Source of the DNA: Cavenderia fasciculata
Taxonomy: Eukaryota; Evosea; Eumycetozoa; Acytosteliales; Cavenderiaceae
DNA: 64,000 nucleotides
NCBI RefSeq assembly: GCF_000203815.1
Contig: NW_004457695.1
Coordinates: forward strand, 1,982,054 to 2,046,053
Direction of reading: 5' to 3'
The notes beneath the pieces were generated by a model. The model saw nothing but the letters and a program-made list of their open reading frames with translations, was not told the DNA's origin and did not search any database. The translations under genes and the position numbers were made by a program. This document shows, piece by piece, positions 22,831 to 34,376 of the stretch (within the stretch, counting starts at the first letter, position 1; the number at the start of each line of letters is the position of its first letter).

Positions 22831-23505
22831 ATGGAGTCTACATCGTCATCATCATCGAGTGAGAGATTAAGTACATTAATAGATTTAGCAAGATGTGGTA
22901 AACTTAGTAACCGTGATCGTAGTGATCTCATGTCACTCTATTCACTCAGTATGCAAGCTGCAATTCAAGGCGATAAAGATCAATTAGTACAATCATATAT
23001 TCAACAACAACAACAACAACAATCAAAAAGAAACAATCAAATTGTTGAACCAATAGAAGTAGTAGTAGTAGCAGAAGAGAAAGAAGTGGATGAGGATGTG
23101 GAGGAAGAGGAACAAGTTGTCGATCAAGACATCATCGATAAAGTTGATTCAATTCAAGTTTGTGATGATACCAACAACGACGACGAGAATCATAATCAAC
23201 AGGAGGAAGAAGAAATAATAAACCAAGAGGAGGAAGAGGAAGAGGAAAAGGTTCCAAAGAAGGAGTATATTTGTGATGGTTGTAATTGGTGTGTAGAGTT
23301 TATATCATCGTCAAAAAGTAATAATAATATAACTTCATCTTCTTCAACTACTTCTAAAACAAGTGATGTTTGTGCGAATTGCAAGTGCTCGCTCATTTAT
23401 CATATCACCATGGATTCAGATGACGATGTCGATGATGATAATAGAGAATACAATGAGGATTATGAAGAAGAGGAGGAGGATGATGAAGACGACAGTTCCT
23501 GTTAG
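22831..23505 (+). CDS. Small acidic protein with Cys-cluster (putative zinc-binding)
   Basis: I chose the ATG at 22831 (MESTSSSSSS) over an upstream in-frame start inside a TA repeat, giving 224 residues. The N-terminal 60 residues contain a helical-looking segment STLIDLARCGKLSNRDRSDL. A Gln run and a long Glu/Asp/Val-rich section follow. Near residue 150 a Cys cluster CDGCNWCVEF is followed about 35 residues later by CANCKCSLIYH. Together these give six Cys in CxxCxxC and CxxCxC spacing plus a His, which could hold zinc. The last 30 residues are almost purely Asp/Glu and end in SSC. I do not recognise the family. Confidence 0.75.
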   Translation: MESTSSSSSSERLSTLIDLARCGKLSNRDRSDLMSLYSLSMQAAIQGDKDQLVQSYIQQQQQQQSKRNNQIVEPIEVVVVAEEKEVDEDVEEEEQVVDQDIIDKVDSIQVCDDTNNDDENHNQQEEEEIINQEEEEEEEKVPKKEYICDGCNWCVEFISSSKSNNNITSSSSTTSKTSDVCANCKCSLIYHITMDSDDDVDDDNREYNEDYEEEEEDDEDDSSC

Positions 23506-25002
23506 AGATTTATATAACCACATTAACAACAAACCATCAAAAAAACAAAATATTAATAGAAACAAAAATTTAAAATAACATTAGAAGCGACAGTCAACAA
23601 CACAACATGCTTACCCATACAACAACAACAAAAACCTTCCATCTTAAATTTTAATTAACTCCATTAATGAGAGATCAAAAATTTTATATAGTCACAACTG
23701 CGTGTGATTGTGATAGTGGTTGATACACCCACCCACACTGCACTACCATTAAAAAAGATTTAAGATTGAAAAATCTATAAAGTGAAAGAGGGGGGGTGGT
23801 GTGAGATGGATGGGATTGGGAGAGAGTGGTGTTAAATCCTTTCTAGGGTTTCACCCTAAACAAGACCAACCCACCAACCCCCCATCTCTCGAACAAACAA
23901 CCAAGCAAGCAAACAAACCAACCAACCATCCCATCCATACACATGCATACACATTCATGCAACATCCATCAAATTATCCCTCTCTCTATCCCTCCCTATC
24001 CTATCCATAATCATCAACATCTTCGTTCTTAAAGTAGAGCTTGCAGGGAAAGGAAAGATAAGAAAAGGGAAGAAAGAGGAAAAGGATAATTCAGCCAGCC
24101 ATCCATCCATCCATCCATCCATCCAGCCAGCCAGCCAAGCAACCAAGCAGACAGACAAACAGACAGACCAGTGATAATGACAACAAGACAGACACAGACA
24201 TAGACACAAACAAAACAGATGAAAGAAGCACACCGATAAATAATAATAATAATATTATAAAACAGAGAACACACACAAAGAGAGAGAGAGAGAGATATAG
24301 ATAAGAGAATAAAAAAAAAAGAAAAAGAACCGATTCAAATAATTGTATTAAACACAATAAGTAGTAGTAGTATTAGTATCATCATCATAGGAAGGCATCG
24401 ATCAGGAACAACAACAACAACAACAACCAACAAACAACTGCAAACATCATTTTAAAACATTTTTTTTTTTTAAACAGTCAAACAACAAACAAACAAACAC
24501 TAGTTAGTATATTCACCATCATCACGCCCATCTTTAGCAATAACAGACATCAGTAGCAAGCACTGCTGTAGTTAGCTATTGATCTGATTGCCAGAATAGT
24601 ACTATTGATATATATATTCCAGATCAAACACCCCTTCAATCGATTGAATAGCAAGCAAAATAATTATCCACCCTGCTTATAATTAATTAATCAATTCAAT
24701 TCCAACCTCTTGATCAACAACAACAACAACAACAACAATCGAAAACAAAGGAAGGTTCAACAACAAAAAAAAACACTATAGCATTAATTTTTAATCCTTT
24801 CAGACAGTCTGATCACATATAACAAAATATCATACGACCACAACAACAATAATAGTCAACATCAATCATTAATATTATTACTATCCAAATCAACAACCAT
24901 AAATATTTATTATTATTTCCAACAACAATCAATCAATCAACCTAAATATTTGGAATAATTATCTTTACGAATTTGGACATATTCTATTCTCTCTAGGAGA
25001 AA
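23506..25002. other. Long upstream region of the histidine kinase gene
   Basis: 1.5 kb without a convincing gene. It holds a (CCAT)n tract at 24099-24124 bordered by GCCA and AGAC repeats, GA-rich DNA at 24280-24300, several CAA-repeat stretches (24403-24425, 24717-24738) and TA-rich DNA before the ATG. CAA-rich, AT-rich sequence just before 25003 resembles a long dictyostelid 5' leader. Confidence 0.55.
24099..24124. repeat. CCAT tetranucleotide repeat
   Basis: An uninterrupted CCAT microsatellite flanked on both sides by CAGCCAGCCA-type sequence. Confidence 0.85.
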
Positions 25003-28000
25003 ATGGATATTCCAAACAATGGTAATGGTGATCGATCACCACTACCATTGCAACAAAACAAACAACACTCTGTAGATATATTTAAATTAAAAAAGAAGAA
25101 AAAATCATCTCCTTGTAATAATAATAATAATAATAATAATAATCTTCACCAAAGTTTTAATAATAATAATAATAATAAGAAATGTCAATCGAATGGAGAA
25201 GAAAAGAAATATACATTTTTTCAAAAGGTTGGATTATTTTTTCAAGGAGTATTGAATGATTTCCTAATGCCAAATCCAAAATGTTTTAAAAAGACATCAA
25301 TTTATCGTCGAGCAAGATTATTGACCTATCTATGTATCATTTATTTTTTAATATTTGCCATTGGATTGGCAATGTTTGATCCACTCTATCCAATCTTTAT
25401 CTTTTCAGTGGTTGCCATGTTTGCCATCTACGTCTTGGCAATGCGATCCATTCGTTTTACAATGACCTGTCTATTGTATACTATTATCCAGATGATCATC
25501 TATATTGCCATTTGTGTCGTCTATTTTACTCGACTCAATGCCCAAAAACAAGAATCACTCATCTTTTACCACTATTTCAATCTATTTGATTTGGTTGGTG
25601 TATTGGTCACTTCTACCATCCTATTCCCCTCCTTTTGGTTTTGTGGTTCAATCCTACTAGTCATTAATCTTTTAAATTGCGCTTTAAATTTATTTATTCA
25701 TTATTATTTAATTGTTTCTCAATCAATGGCAAGAATTATAAATATCTATTTCTAAAATCCATTTTAATTAATTATTTTTTCTATTACTTTTTTAGATATT
25801 TCAAAATATTATAATATCAGTTGCAACATCATGTTTATTATTATTTTATTCTTATATTACATCTGTGGATTTAAAAGAAATTGAAGAAAGAGAAGAAAGA
25901 ATTAGAAGTTTATTTAATCTTAGTTCAGAAGCTTTGGTCATTCATAAAAATGGTATCATTGTAGATGCAAACTCTACCTTTGAAAATATGTTTCAAGTTA
26001 AATTGGATTCTATTTTACATCCAGTTGTATGTAAAAAGAAAAAAAAATGAAATAGAAAAGAAACAAAGATAATAGTATTATTAATATTTGTATTTTTCTT
26101 TATTTTTTTTAGGCAGCAGCAATTGGGGAATTTTTACCAAATATTGAACAATATTTAAACAAATCAATGATTGATATACATGATCAAGCATCATTTTCAT
26201 TGCTTGATAATAAAAAGATTATAGAGACTGTGGCCATAAACTCGTCCGGTGAAGAGTTTTCAGTCGAGGTTCGATCACAAAAGAAAGAGTTTTTGTCAAA
26301 TCCAGTTGACATTTTATCGATCATTGACACTAGTGCGAGACGGAAATTAATGGAAGCAGATACGGCACTTAGAAAAGCAGAGGCTGTCAATGAAGCAAAG
26401 ATTAATTTCCTCACCAATGTTAGTCACGAGGTGAGAACACCGATCAATGGTATATTGGCATCGGTCGATATTCTGGAAAAGACCAATTTGGATAATACAC
26501 AAGGTGACTTTTTAGTCTGTGTAAAGGATTCGGCCAACTATCTCTTGGATCTCATCACTGATATATTGGATTTCTCAAAGATTGAATCTGGAAAGATGCA
26601 ACTACAACCGGTTGAATTCAACATGATTACAATGCTTGAAGAGACAATGAACATTGTATACAGTACAACCAAAGAACGTGGATTGGAACTCATTCTGTTT
26701 GTTGATCCTGCCATTCCCATCATTGTAGTGGCCGATCATTATAGAATCAAACAAATTCTACTCAACTTTCTTTCAAACGCCATTAAATTCACTTCGACTG
26801 GACAAGTAGTCATTCGCGTCAATTTTGTATCATGTACACCGTCCGTAGCCAATCCATCAAGCACCGAATTCAAAATATCGTTCGAGGTGGAGGATTCTGG
26901 TATTGGGTTGAGACAAGAACAAATTGAAAAGTTGTTTACCGCCTTTTTACAATTTGATAACCACGGATCGAGAAACTTCCAGGGTACCGGTCTCGGTCTG
27001 AGCATCAGCAAGAAACTGTGTAATATGATGGGAGGAGAGATTACAGTCAAGAGTACGTATGGCAGTGGATCGACCTTTGGATTCTCGTGCAACGTGCTAT
27101 CGGCATCTGATTCGTGGACCTATGGATCATTGTCGAGTTCATTGTCTCTGCGATCGGATAACCATGCAATGATCCATACCAACAATGACAAGTTTAGTTG
27201 TTCAAAGATCAAGGGCTTTGTCGTGTACAATAACGATCAGTTGCGCAAGTCGGCCGTCCAACTATTCAGTATGTTGGATGTCGACCTGACACCCGTCGAC
27301 AATGAATCATCTCTACTGTCAGTGTTGCAGCCGGGTGGTCTGCTGGACAGCGGCGCCAAAAAGAGCAGTCACGGAGACACTGACACTTATTTAATATTGG
27401 TGCCAGAGTCATCTGGCAATCTCGACGAGTACAAGAGACTGTGTGGTGCGTGGAACGACACTAATTCAAATTCAGCAGCCATTCGATTACACTGGATTTT
27501 AATTAGCGAGAATACTCCCGACTACCTCGACCCCTTCTTTTCGTCGATTCTAAAGATGCCACTCCATCTCCCAACCGTCGTAGAGTCACTCTACTTTATT
27601 CAAAAGGTGCCTATTCCTTTGGACCTCTACTTTTTACTCACCAATTTCAAGGCCTCCAAGAACGACTCGCTTCGAAGCAGCCATGACAAAGACTCCAAGG
27701 CCACATGCACCAGTCTCTCGTCGTCGTCGACCAACAATACCTACTCGTCCTCTCTCACATCCAATCCATCGTCTACGTCGTTTGCAATGGACGACTACAA
27801 AACAGCAGAGAGAAGAAGACACCTAACACACCAAAGAAATTCAAGTTACAGTGACCACGTTGCCATCACTCGCGGTTTGGTCCAAGTCAATCGTAGTCCA
27901 CGTACCAACAGCGATAAAACCAATGAACCTCCAGTCACAATCATTGATCTATCTGGTAAAGAATCAACATCGGTTGGTCATCACCAACTTTTACATCATT

Positions 28001-29334
28001 CGAATCAAAATAACAATAGTAATAGCAACTATAGTAGTTCACTTCCTCCCATTTATATTAAACCTGCCGAAAATCATCGAATCAATTTACAACAACCACC
28101 GACTTCTCATCATCATAATCTTAATCATAATAATCATTTAAATTCATCCAATCAAACTACTCCATTATCATTCTCACCACCTCCACCTCCTCCACCAATA
28201 ACAGCCGCAACAACAACACAATCATCAAATTTATCAAATAATGTCGGTCATGGAAATGATGATTTGGAAATGAATAATAATAATAGTAGTAGTAGTAGTG
28301 GTGGTGGGGATGGAAATTCCCATTCTTCATCCAATTCAACTTCACCCATAACATCTCCACCTTTTACATCATCATCATCACCACCAACCATCAATGTATC
28401 TACTAGTCAACCAACACAACCACAACAACCAGTCCTAAAGGAACAAAGATTATCATTACAATCAACACCAAGAAGAAATAATAGTAATTTAAACGAAGAA
28501 ACGATTGGTGATAGTCGATCCTTGTCATACAGTTCATTCACATCCAACGTTTCCATTCCATCGCCATTGGAATCAACACCGTCGATGAATGGTGTACCCG
28601 TATCACCATTTATTCAATCACAACCGCAATCTCCTTATCAACCGCAACACCACCAAAAATCATCATCACAACCATCTTCACCAATTGTTATAAATAATGA
28701 CAACAACTGTAATATTCTCCAACTACCAGGTGTCGTTGGACAAAGATCACCTATTCTTTCACCACACCTAACAACATTGTCGCGAAGAGTCAGTATTCCC
28801 CAGTTGGACTTGGACTCTCAAAAACAAGAGTTTCATCGAAAGTCTCGCTCTACTCTGACCGGTAGTAACTCTACCATTAACGAATCACCACGTCTAACAA
28901 AACCATTCAAGATCCTACTCGTAGAAGATAATCTTGTCAATTGCAAAGTATTTACAAAGTTTCTTCGAGATGGTGGACACAGTGTTTCGCATGCCTGCAA
29001 CGGTATCGAAGCCATCAATGCCATCAAATCTGATTATTATCCAATTATTTTAATGGATTGTCAAATGCCATTAATGGGAGGTATCGAAGCAACTCGAGTC
29101 ATTCGAAAGTATGAAAAGGATAATTACTCGTCTGACAAGCGTTACAAGAAATGTTTTATCATTGCTCTGACTGCCAATGAAATATCGGAACGTGAAGAAT
29201 GTTTCGCTGCCGGTATGAATGATTTCATTCAAAAACCAGTCCGTGGATCATTACTCTTACTTTCTGCTATTGAAAAATATATTAAAAACTTTAGTGATGA
29301 AGATTTACAATATTTAAGTTCAATTAAAAAATAA
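25003..29334 (+). CDS. Membrane-bound hybrid histidine kinase (TM, PAS-like, HisKA, HATPase, REC)
   Basis: Three exons, 25003-25728, 25796-26026 and 26113-29334, give about 1392 residues. The first intron appears to be GC-AG (see findings). After a Lys- and Asn-rich cytosolic N-terminus, six hydrophobic segments span about residues 105-265. A PAS-like region follows (VIHKNGIIVDANSTFENMF). The HisKA H-box FLTNVSHEVRTPINGI places the phospho-acceptor His near 424. The N-box (IKQILLNFLSNAIKF) and G-boxes (VEDSGIGL, GTGLGLSI) are complete. A degenerate receiver-like region and a 350-residue Ser/Asn/Pro-rich linker precede the final receiver (KILLVEDN, LMDCQMP with Asp near 1301, and IQKPV Lys). 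It should autophosphorylate and pass phosphate to its receiver and then to an HPt such as RdeA. Dictyostelids have over a dozen such kinases (dhk); I cannot assign which. Confidence 0.93.
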
Positions 29335-29435
29335 ATAAACAAACGGACGGACGGATAAATAGATAGATAGATAGAGAATATTTATTTAATTTAATTAAAA
29401 TCTAATTACATTATTATTATTAATATTTTATTTAT

Positions 29436-31807
29436 TTATTTACAATGATCTAAAAATATTTGAATATTATCTTTCATATGATCAGTTGAAGCAGGAGATA
29501 CAGTGGTAACAGATGAAATTAAAGCTTTCATGGTTTGTATAAATGTTTTGGAATAGGGTTGTTCGATAATATCCAATACTTGATTTATAAAATATCTAAC
29601 AAGAGAAGGATCGATTTGATCCAATTTTGCCCAACTTTTAATACTATTTAATACTGGTATAACATGTCCCAAACTAAATAAAAATACTAAATTATCTATA
29701 ATTGTTTTTCTCATTTCAAGCTATAAACAAATAAATTAAATATTAATATTTAATTATTTCTTTTTTTTTTTTCTAATTTACTTACAGCAGTTAAAGAATC
29801 CAAATCAGTTTCCAATTCAAAATAATTGACAAGAGTATTTAAAACTAGTTGTCTATGAAGTGGATGTTTCATTGATATTTCTCTAAGAAATTCAAGGTAA
29901 ATGGGTGTACATAGTGTATTGGCGCTAAGGTTATTCGTGTTCATCAAATTATATTGAATCCATTGTAAAATACCCATTGATATGATTGGGTATGATATTC
30001 CTTCCTTTAAAATGGGATATACACCTTGTAATTCTGTACCAATTGGATTTGCTTGACATATAGCTTGTACTTTTTCAATTGCTCTCATTGTTTCATTCAT
30101 TTGTGCTTGATCTAATTGTTGTGTTTGAACTGGTGGTGGTTGTTGTTGTTGATTATCTGATTGTTGTTGTTGTTGTTGTACACTGGCAGCATATGAAATT
30201 AAATAAATCCATTTGGATTTGTGCGCATTTTGAATATTTTTTGATGGATTAAATAAATCATTTAATAATAATTCTAAATAAATAAAAAAAGATTAATAAA
30301 AAATAGGAAATAATAATAATAATTATTATTATTTCTTTGACATTACCTAATAAACTTGGAAATCTTAAAAAACTGACAGGTGGAGGATTTGGTTTTGTAT
30401 ATTCATTGTATAGTTTGATGATATCACCAGTTGATGCAGAGTTTGCTGTTAGGACAGAGGTGAGAGTTTCATAGATGACTGGATATTGAGAGACATTGTT
30501 GATCATCAATGATACCTTTCTTGCTATTTTACTCTTTTTATAGGCTTCGTCTTCCAAATCTTGTGAAATTCTTTTTAGATTCAATGCATTGGGATGTTTA
30601 TGAATCAAGTTTTGTAAAAATGATTGTGCATATAAATATGTATGTTGACTACTACAACATGATTTCTAAAATAGAAATTCAAAGTATTAATTAATACAAA
30701 AAGACATTATAAAGTATTATTATTTCTTTTGAAAATAATCTTTCTTACTTTAAATTCACCAATCGCATCTTGTAATTCAATTTCATCCAATTGTATTAAA
30801 TGAGTCAATGAATCTAAAAATACTTTGTTGAATACACTAAAATAGGTTGATGCAGTACTAAGTGATGCAATTTCATTTTGGTATCCTGCATCTGATATTT
30901 TCTAAACAAATTGTATTTAAAAAGGTTAATTTATATTCCAATCTAATACATCTCTGTTTACAACATACTTGAATGGCAAAATTCAACATTAAACAATTCT
31001 TGTGTACTTCTGACAAGTGATAGATTAATGATCTCCAATCTGCATCTGCAATCATTTCATCTAACCATTGTGGTGGTGACTAAAAATAAATAGATTGATT
31101 AGAAACGTATTGGGCATGATTGATGGTTCATTCATTCATTCATTCGTTCATTCATTCATTCATTCATTTCCAATTACCAACATACAGATAAAAAGATAGT
31201 ATCAGCCTTTTTAGGATCAAACTTATCAATGATAATATCCTTTAGATGTTTTTTAAACATTGCATTAACTTGATCTCTTGATACACCAGATACAGATAAC
31301 CAATTACAAAGTAGATTACACATTTGAGCATATCCTCTATAACTTTCTGATAGAAATCGAATAACATCCTATGATTGATTGATTGATTGATTGATTGAAA
31401 GAAGAATAGTTAATGAATTGTGAATATCAATCATACTACTACTACTATTAGTTGGTACATACAGGAGGAGATCCTCCATTGGTTATATAATCTTTCATGA
31501 CCTGAGCAATCTCTACGGTCATGATAGAGTCTGGTTGTTGTAGTTGATTCTCGCACTTTTTTCTAACCTGCTCGGGATCGTTTGGATCATAGTCTGGTAT
31601 TGAAGGAGGCGCTCTTCTAACAGATGCCGATAATGGTGTTAGAGGTGATTGACTAGGTGATTGAGGTGATGCATAGGACAATGAAGGTGATATAGGTGAT
31701 GATGATACATCTCCTCCTACTCCTCCTATACCACCAATATTAATTCTATGTGGTGGTGATATTGTATTGGGATTAGATGATGTTGTTGATGATGGTGAAG
31801 ACATCAT
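29436..31807 (-). CDS. Negative elongation factor subunit C/D (TH1)
   Basis: Seven exons (31807-31463, 31368-31186, 31079-30969, 30901-30749, 30665-30347, 30273-29786, 29720-29436) encode 627 residues. The match to NELF-C/D runs the full length: LSESYRGYAQMCNLLCNWL, DKFDPKKADTIF, SPPQWLDEMIADADWRSL, HKNCLMLNFAIQKISDAGYQ, NPPPVSFLRFPSLL, ISYPIISMGILQWIQYNL, and near the end HVIPVLNSIKSWAKLD followed by SLVRYFINQVLDII. NELF acts with DSIF to hold RNA polymerase II after initiation; C/D bridges NELF-A and NELF-B. The first 70 residues are a Ser/Pro/Gly-rich extension not found in animals, and a Gln-rich insert lies at about residues 400-425. All splice junctions keep frame. It shares a short divergent spacer (31808-32020) with the small gene at 32021. 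Confidence 0.95.
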
Positions 31808-32020
31808 AAATAGATTGATTGATTGCTCTTAACCCAATAAATTAAATTAAACTAAAAGTAAGAACTTCCTTCCCTCTTCTCTTCACAACGGATTTTTTAT
31901 TTTTCAAATTTAGAATGAACACTTTACTTTTGTTCGAGGTCAAACCAAACGGACATTTGTCCATTCCTCATTCTGATCATCACACAAGTACTTGCATAGC
32001 ATAGCACTCCACTCTTCATA

Positions 32021-32453
32021 TTGGAAAACCGATATCAGCTTACAAAGAAGAAGATGTCCACCTACAACGTGGGAGGATTACATGGGAAACTTGGTAGTGA
32101 GGATTCAATCATTTCCGAATCTCAAGTAAAGAAGTTGAACCTGTCTACTCTGCCATTCGAATCTAATCTTCGCCCTATCATCTCCAACAAGATAAACAGT
32201 CTTTTTACTACATGTCATATCTCAAACGTATTAGATGTTTCTCGTCGAATATGCAATGCAGATATCAACATGAATAAGCCAAGTGACAAGCGAATATATT
32301 ACATCAAGGAACACATCAAACAAAGGTAACTTTAATATAGATCAATCACAAACAACAAACTACCAAACTATGATACTCCATCCATCCGCACCCTACCCTC
32401 CTCATCTTTAACTACAATATTCTAGGTTTAAATCGGTGTTTTGTGGCCTTTGA
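32021..32453 (+). CDS. Small unrecognised protein, probably two exons
   Basis: The frame opens with ATG at 32021 (MENRYQLTKKK), with a second in-frame ATG at 32054 (MSTYNVGGLHGKLG). It is open to a TAA at 32327-32329. GTAACT directly after 32325 and TTCTAG before 32426 allow splicing to a short second exon ending TGA at 32453, adding FKSVFCGL in frame. The product would be about 99-110 residues, without long homopolymers and with balanced composition, unlike the chance frames nearby. I recognise no domain. It lies head to head with NELF-C/D. It could still be a spurious frame, so confidence is modest. Confidence 0.42.
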
Positions 32454-32571
32454 AAGATGATATTTGTTTCCCGTGGGTTGAAAAGGTCGCCACTCTACAA
32501 TGATTGGCTTATATACTTATCTTCTAGTTCTGAAAGTTTGTTCCTATTCTCAATTTCATTCGATAGCTTAT

Positions 32572-32649
32572 GTCAATGATTAGCCCCATGCTGCACATTG
32601 GTTGTATCCAATCTGATCAGATTCATGCACCATGGGGCTGATCATTGGC
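32572..32649. repeat. Cloverleaf-like nested inverted repeat
   Basis: The outer arms around CAATGATTAGCCCCATG and CATGGGGCTGATCATTG pair with one mismatch in 17, and partial pairing continues inward. Inside them are ATTGG-TTGTAT-CCAAT and the perfect palindrome AATCTGATCAGATT. The set could fold as a multi-branched RNA or a DNA cruciform. Confidence 0.75.
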
Positions 32650-32859
32650 ATTGGCTGGGGGTTGGACACAACAAAATCGTATTGGTATCCTCAATTGCCC
32701 TCCTCCCCTCCCCTCAACTCAAGGTGATGCCATTCGAATTTCAAGCAAGTTGGACACTCAAAAAGGTATGTATAACAATCAATCATATTTATTTACTTAA
32801 TTATTTTTAAACAATTAAATAGGCATGTTATAATGTATAGATAGATGGATAGATAAATA

Positions 32860-32901
32860 GATACCACAGTTGTTATCTCTGTTCATACTCATAAATATGA
32901 A
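32860..32901. repeat. 42-nt duplicate of the protease-gene coding sequence
   Basis: Identical to 33030-33071, in the same orientation, 170 bp away. The copied segment corresponds to the protease residues [14 protein letters not shown] and lies outside the protease coding region. Confidence 0.95.
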
Positions 32902-32999
32902 TCTACTTTGACCATAATCAAATATATATTTTGTTTTTTCTAAAAAGATGATGAAAATATATTTATTTAATTTATAATTATAGTTTTAGTTTAAAACTA

Positions 33000-34376
33000 C
33001 TAAACAATTGGATAGGAAGCAGAAGTAGCGATACCACAGTTGTTATCTCTGTTCATACTCATAAATATGAAACCGTGTGAGCCCCAGGTCGACCCCCACG
33101 AGTTCTTGACTATCCAGTAGTCACCGTTGGATGAAGGTGTCTTGACCATTCTGTTGTTGAATACAACCATCTTTGGTCCGGATCTACCACCAACGTTGTT
33201 TGCAAGTGATGATGGATCACCAGAACCATATCCAACTACCAATACACCATGATCAAGATTAACAGATGAACAATCCTTTTCATAATAGATTCCATGAGAA
33301 TAGAGTTGGAATGAACTAAAGTTAAAAAAAAAAAAAAATTATAAGTATATAAATTAATAATTATTATTTAAATTTATAACATACTTGTGACTAGCATCGA
33401 TAGCAACGGATACTGGACCAGCATTCTTTACAGCATCGGCCAAATTACTTTCATCACCAGAGGTAATATTCTTGTACGATGAGATGGTAGCACCAACATT
33501 GGTCTTGTTAAAGAGACACTTCTTTCCTGTTTCAGCACTGTATGGATATGAATCTTCGGTATCGATACCTTCATTTTTAATAATATAATCCTAATTAAAA
33601 AGTAAATTAAATAAATTAGTATTTAGTTTGTTAGTTTTGGAGTTCTTTTAGTTTAATACATACAAAAGCAAGATTCATTAAACCACCTTGACAACCCATA
33701 TTGCCTTCTGATCCACTGCAATCAACAAGGTTTTGTTCAGATAATGGTACCATCTTTCCAGTAGAGATGTAATGTGCCCCTTCGACAGATCCAGTTGTTG
33801 AGAATGACCAACATGAACCACACTATAAAGAAGAGAAAACAAAAAAAGAAATGAAAAGAAAAGAAAACGATAAATAAATAATCATTGATTTGATTGATTA
33901 AATAGTTTGATACTTACTTGACCTTGATTTTTAATTGGGGAAACAGCACCTTTAGCTCTCCAATCAACAGTAGCACCAGAACTATCGGAATCATCGTCAC
34001 CAAAGACTTTTCCGAAATTGTTTGACATTTCATGTGTACCTGGGGTTCCCAAAAGATGACGAGCATTGATACGAGTACCAAGGTAGAGTCTACGATACTC
34101 TTGATTGGTGATATCGGCGAATTGGTTCAACTCGAGGACAGTTGGCAGTTTCTTGGAGTTCCATTCATGGACATAATCCATATTGGTCTTGAATACAGCA
34201 AAACGTTGAAGGAAATCAAATGATTCATAACTTTTTTCAAATCTATGAATCCATCCTTCAAACTCTTTTCTGTATTCCTCCTCTTCAAAAAAGATTCCTC
34301 CTCCACTACCACCTCCCTTTACAACCGATATAATTAAAATTAGACCAAGTAAAATTAATTCACCTTTTCTATACAT
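33000..34376 (-). CDS. Papain-family (C1A) cysteine protease precursor
   Basis: Four exons (34376-33918, 33822-33664, 33590-33385, 33315-33000) encode a 379-residue pre-pro-enzyme. It has a signal peptide ([17 protein letters not shown]), an inhibitor-I29-type propeptide ([20 protein letters not shown] to [13 protein letters not shown]), and a mature domain beginning near [17 protein letters not shown]. The first intron splits NQGQ from CGSCWSF, so the active-site Cys is at about 157. The catalytic His is in [11 protein letters not shown] (about 297) and the Asn in [12 protein letters not shown] (about 346). An insert of about 30 residues ([14 protein letters not shown] and following) lies between His and Asn. 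Dictyostelid lysosomal cysteine proteinases often carry low-complexity inserts at about this place. It is expected in lysosomes or secreted. Confidence 0.95.

Larger units (their letters stand above)
32454..32999. other. Spacer with structured inverted repeat and protease-gene fragment
   Basis: Between the small gene and the cysteine protease. It contains an imperfect inverted repeat at 32572-32649 with two smaller inverted repeats inside, and a 42-nt copy of coding sequence of the neighbouring protease at 32860-32901. A frame of 70 codons at 32598 runs through the inverted repeat and is not convincing as a gene. Confidence 0.6.

Noticed and set aside
24029-24357. Overlapping hydrophobic frames on the minus strand upstream of the kinase gene
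   Set aside because: They are translations of CCAT, GACA and GAGA repeats in three frames; no real protein features.
32598-32810. 70-codon frame after the small gene, with a GTATGT near its end
   Set aside because: It runs through the inverted repeat, no matching downstream exon is evident, and its composition is not protein-like at the ends.
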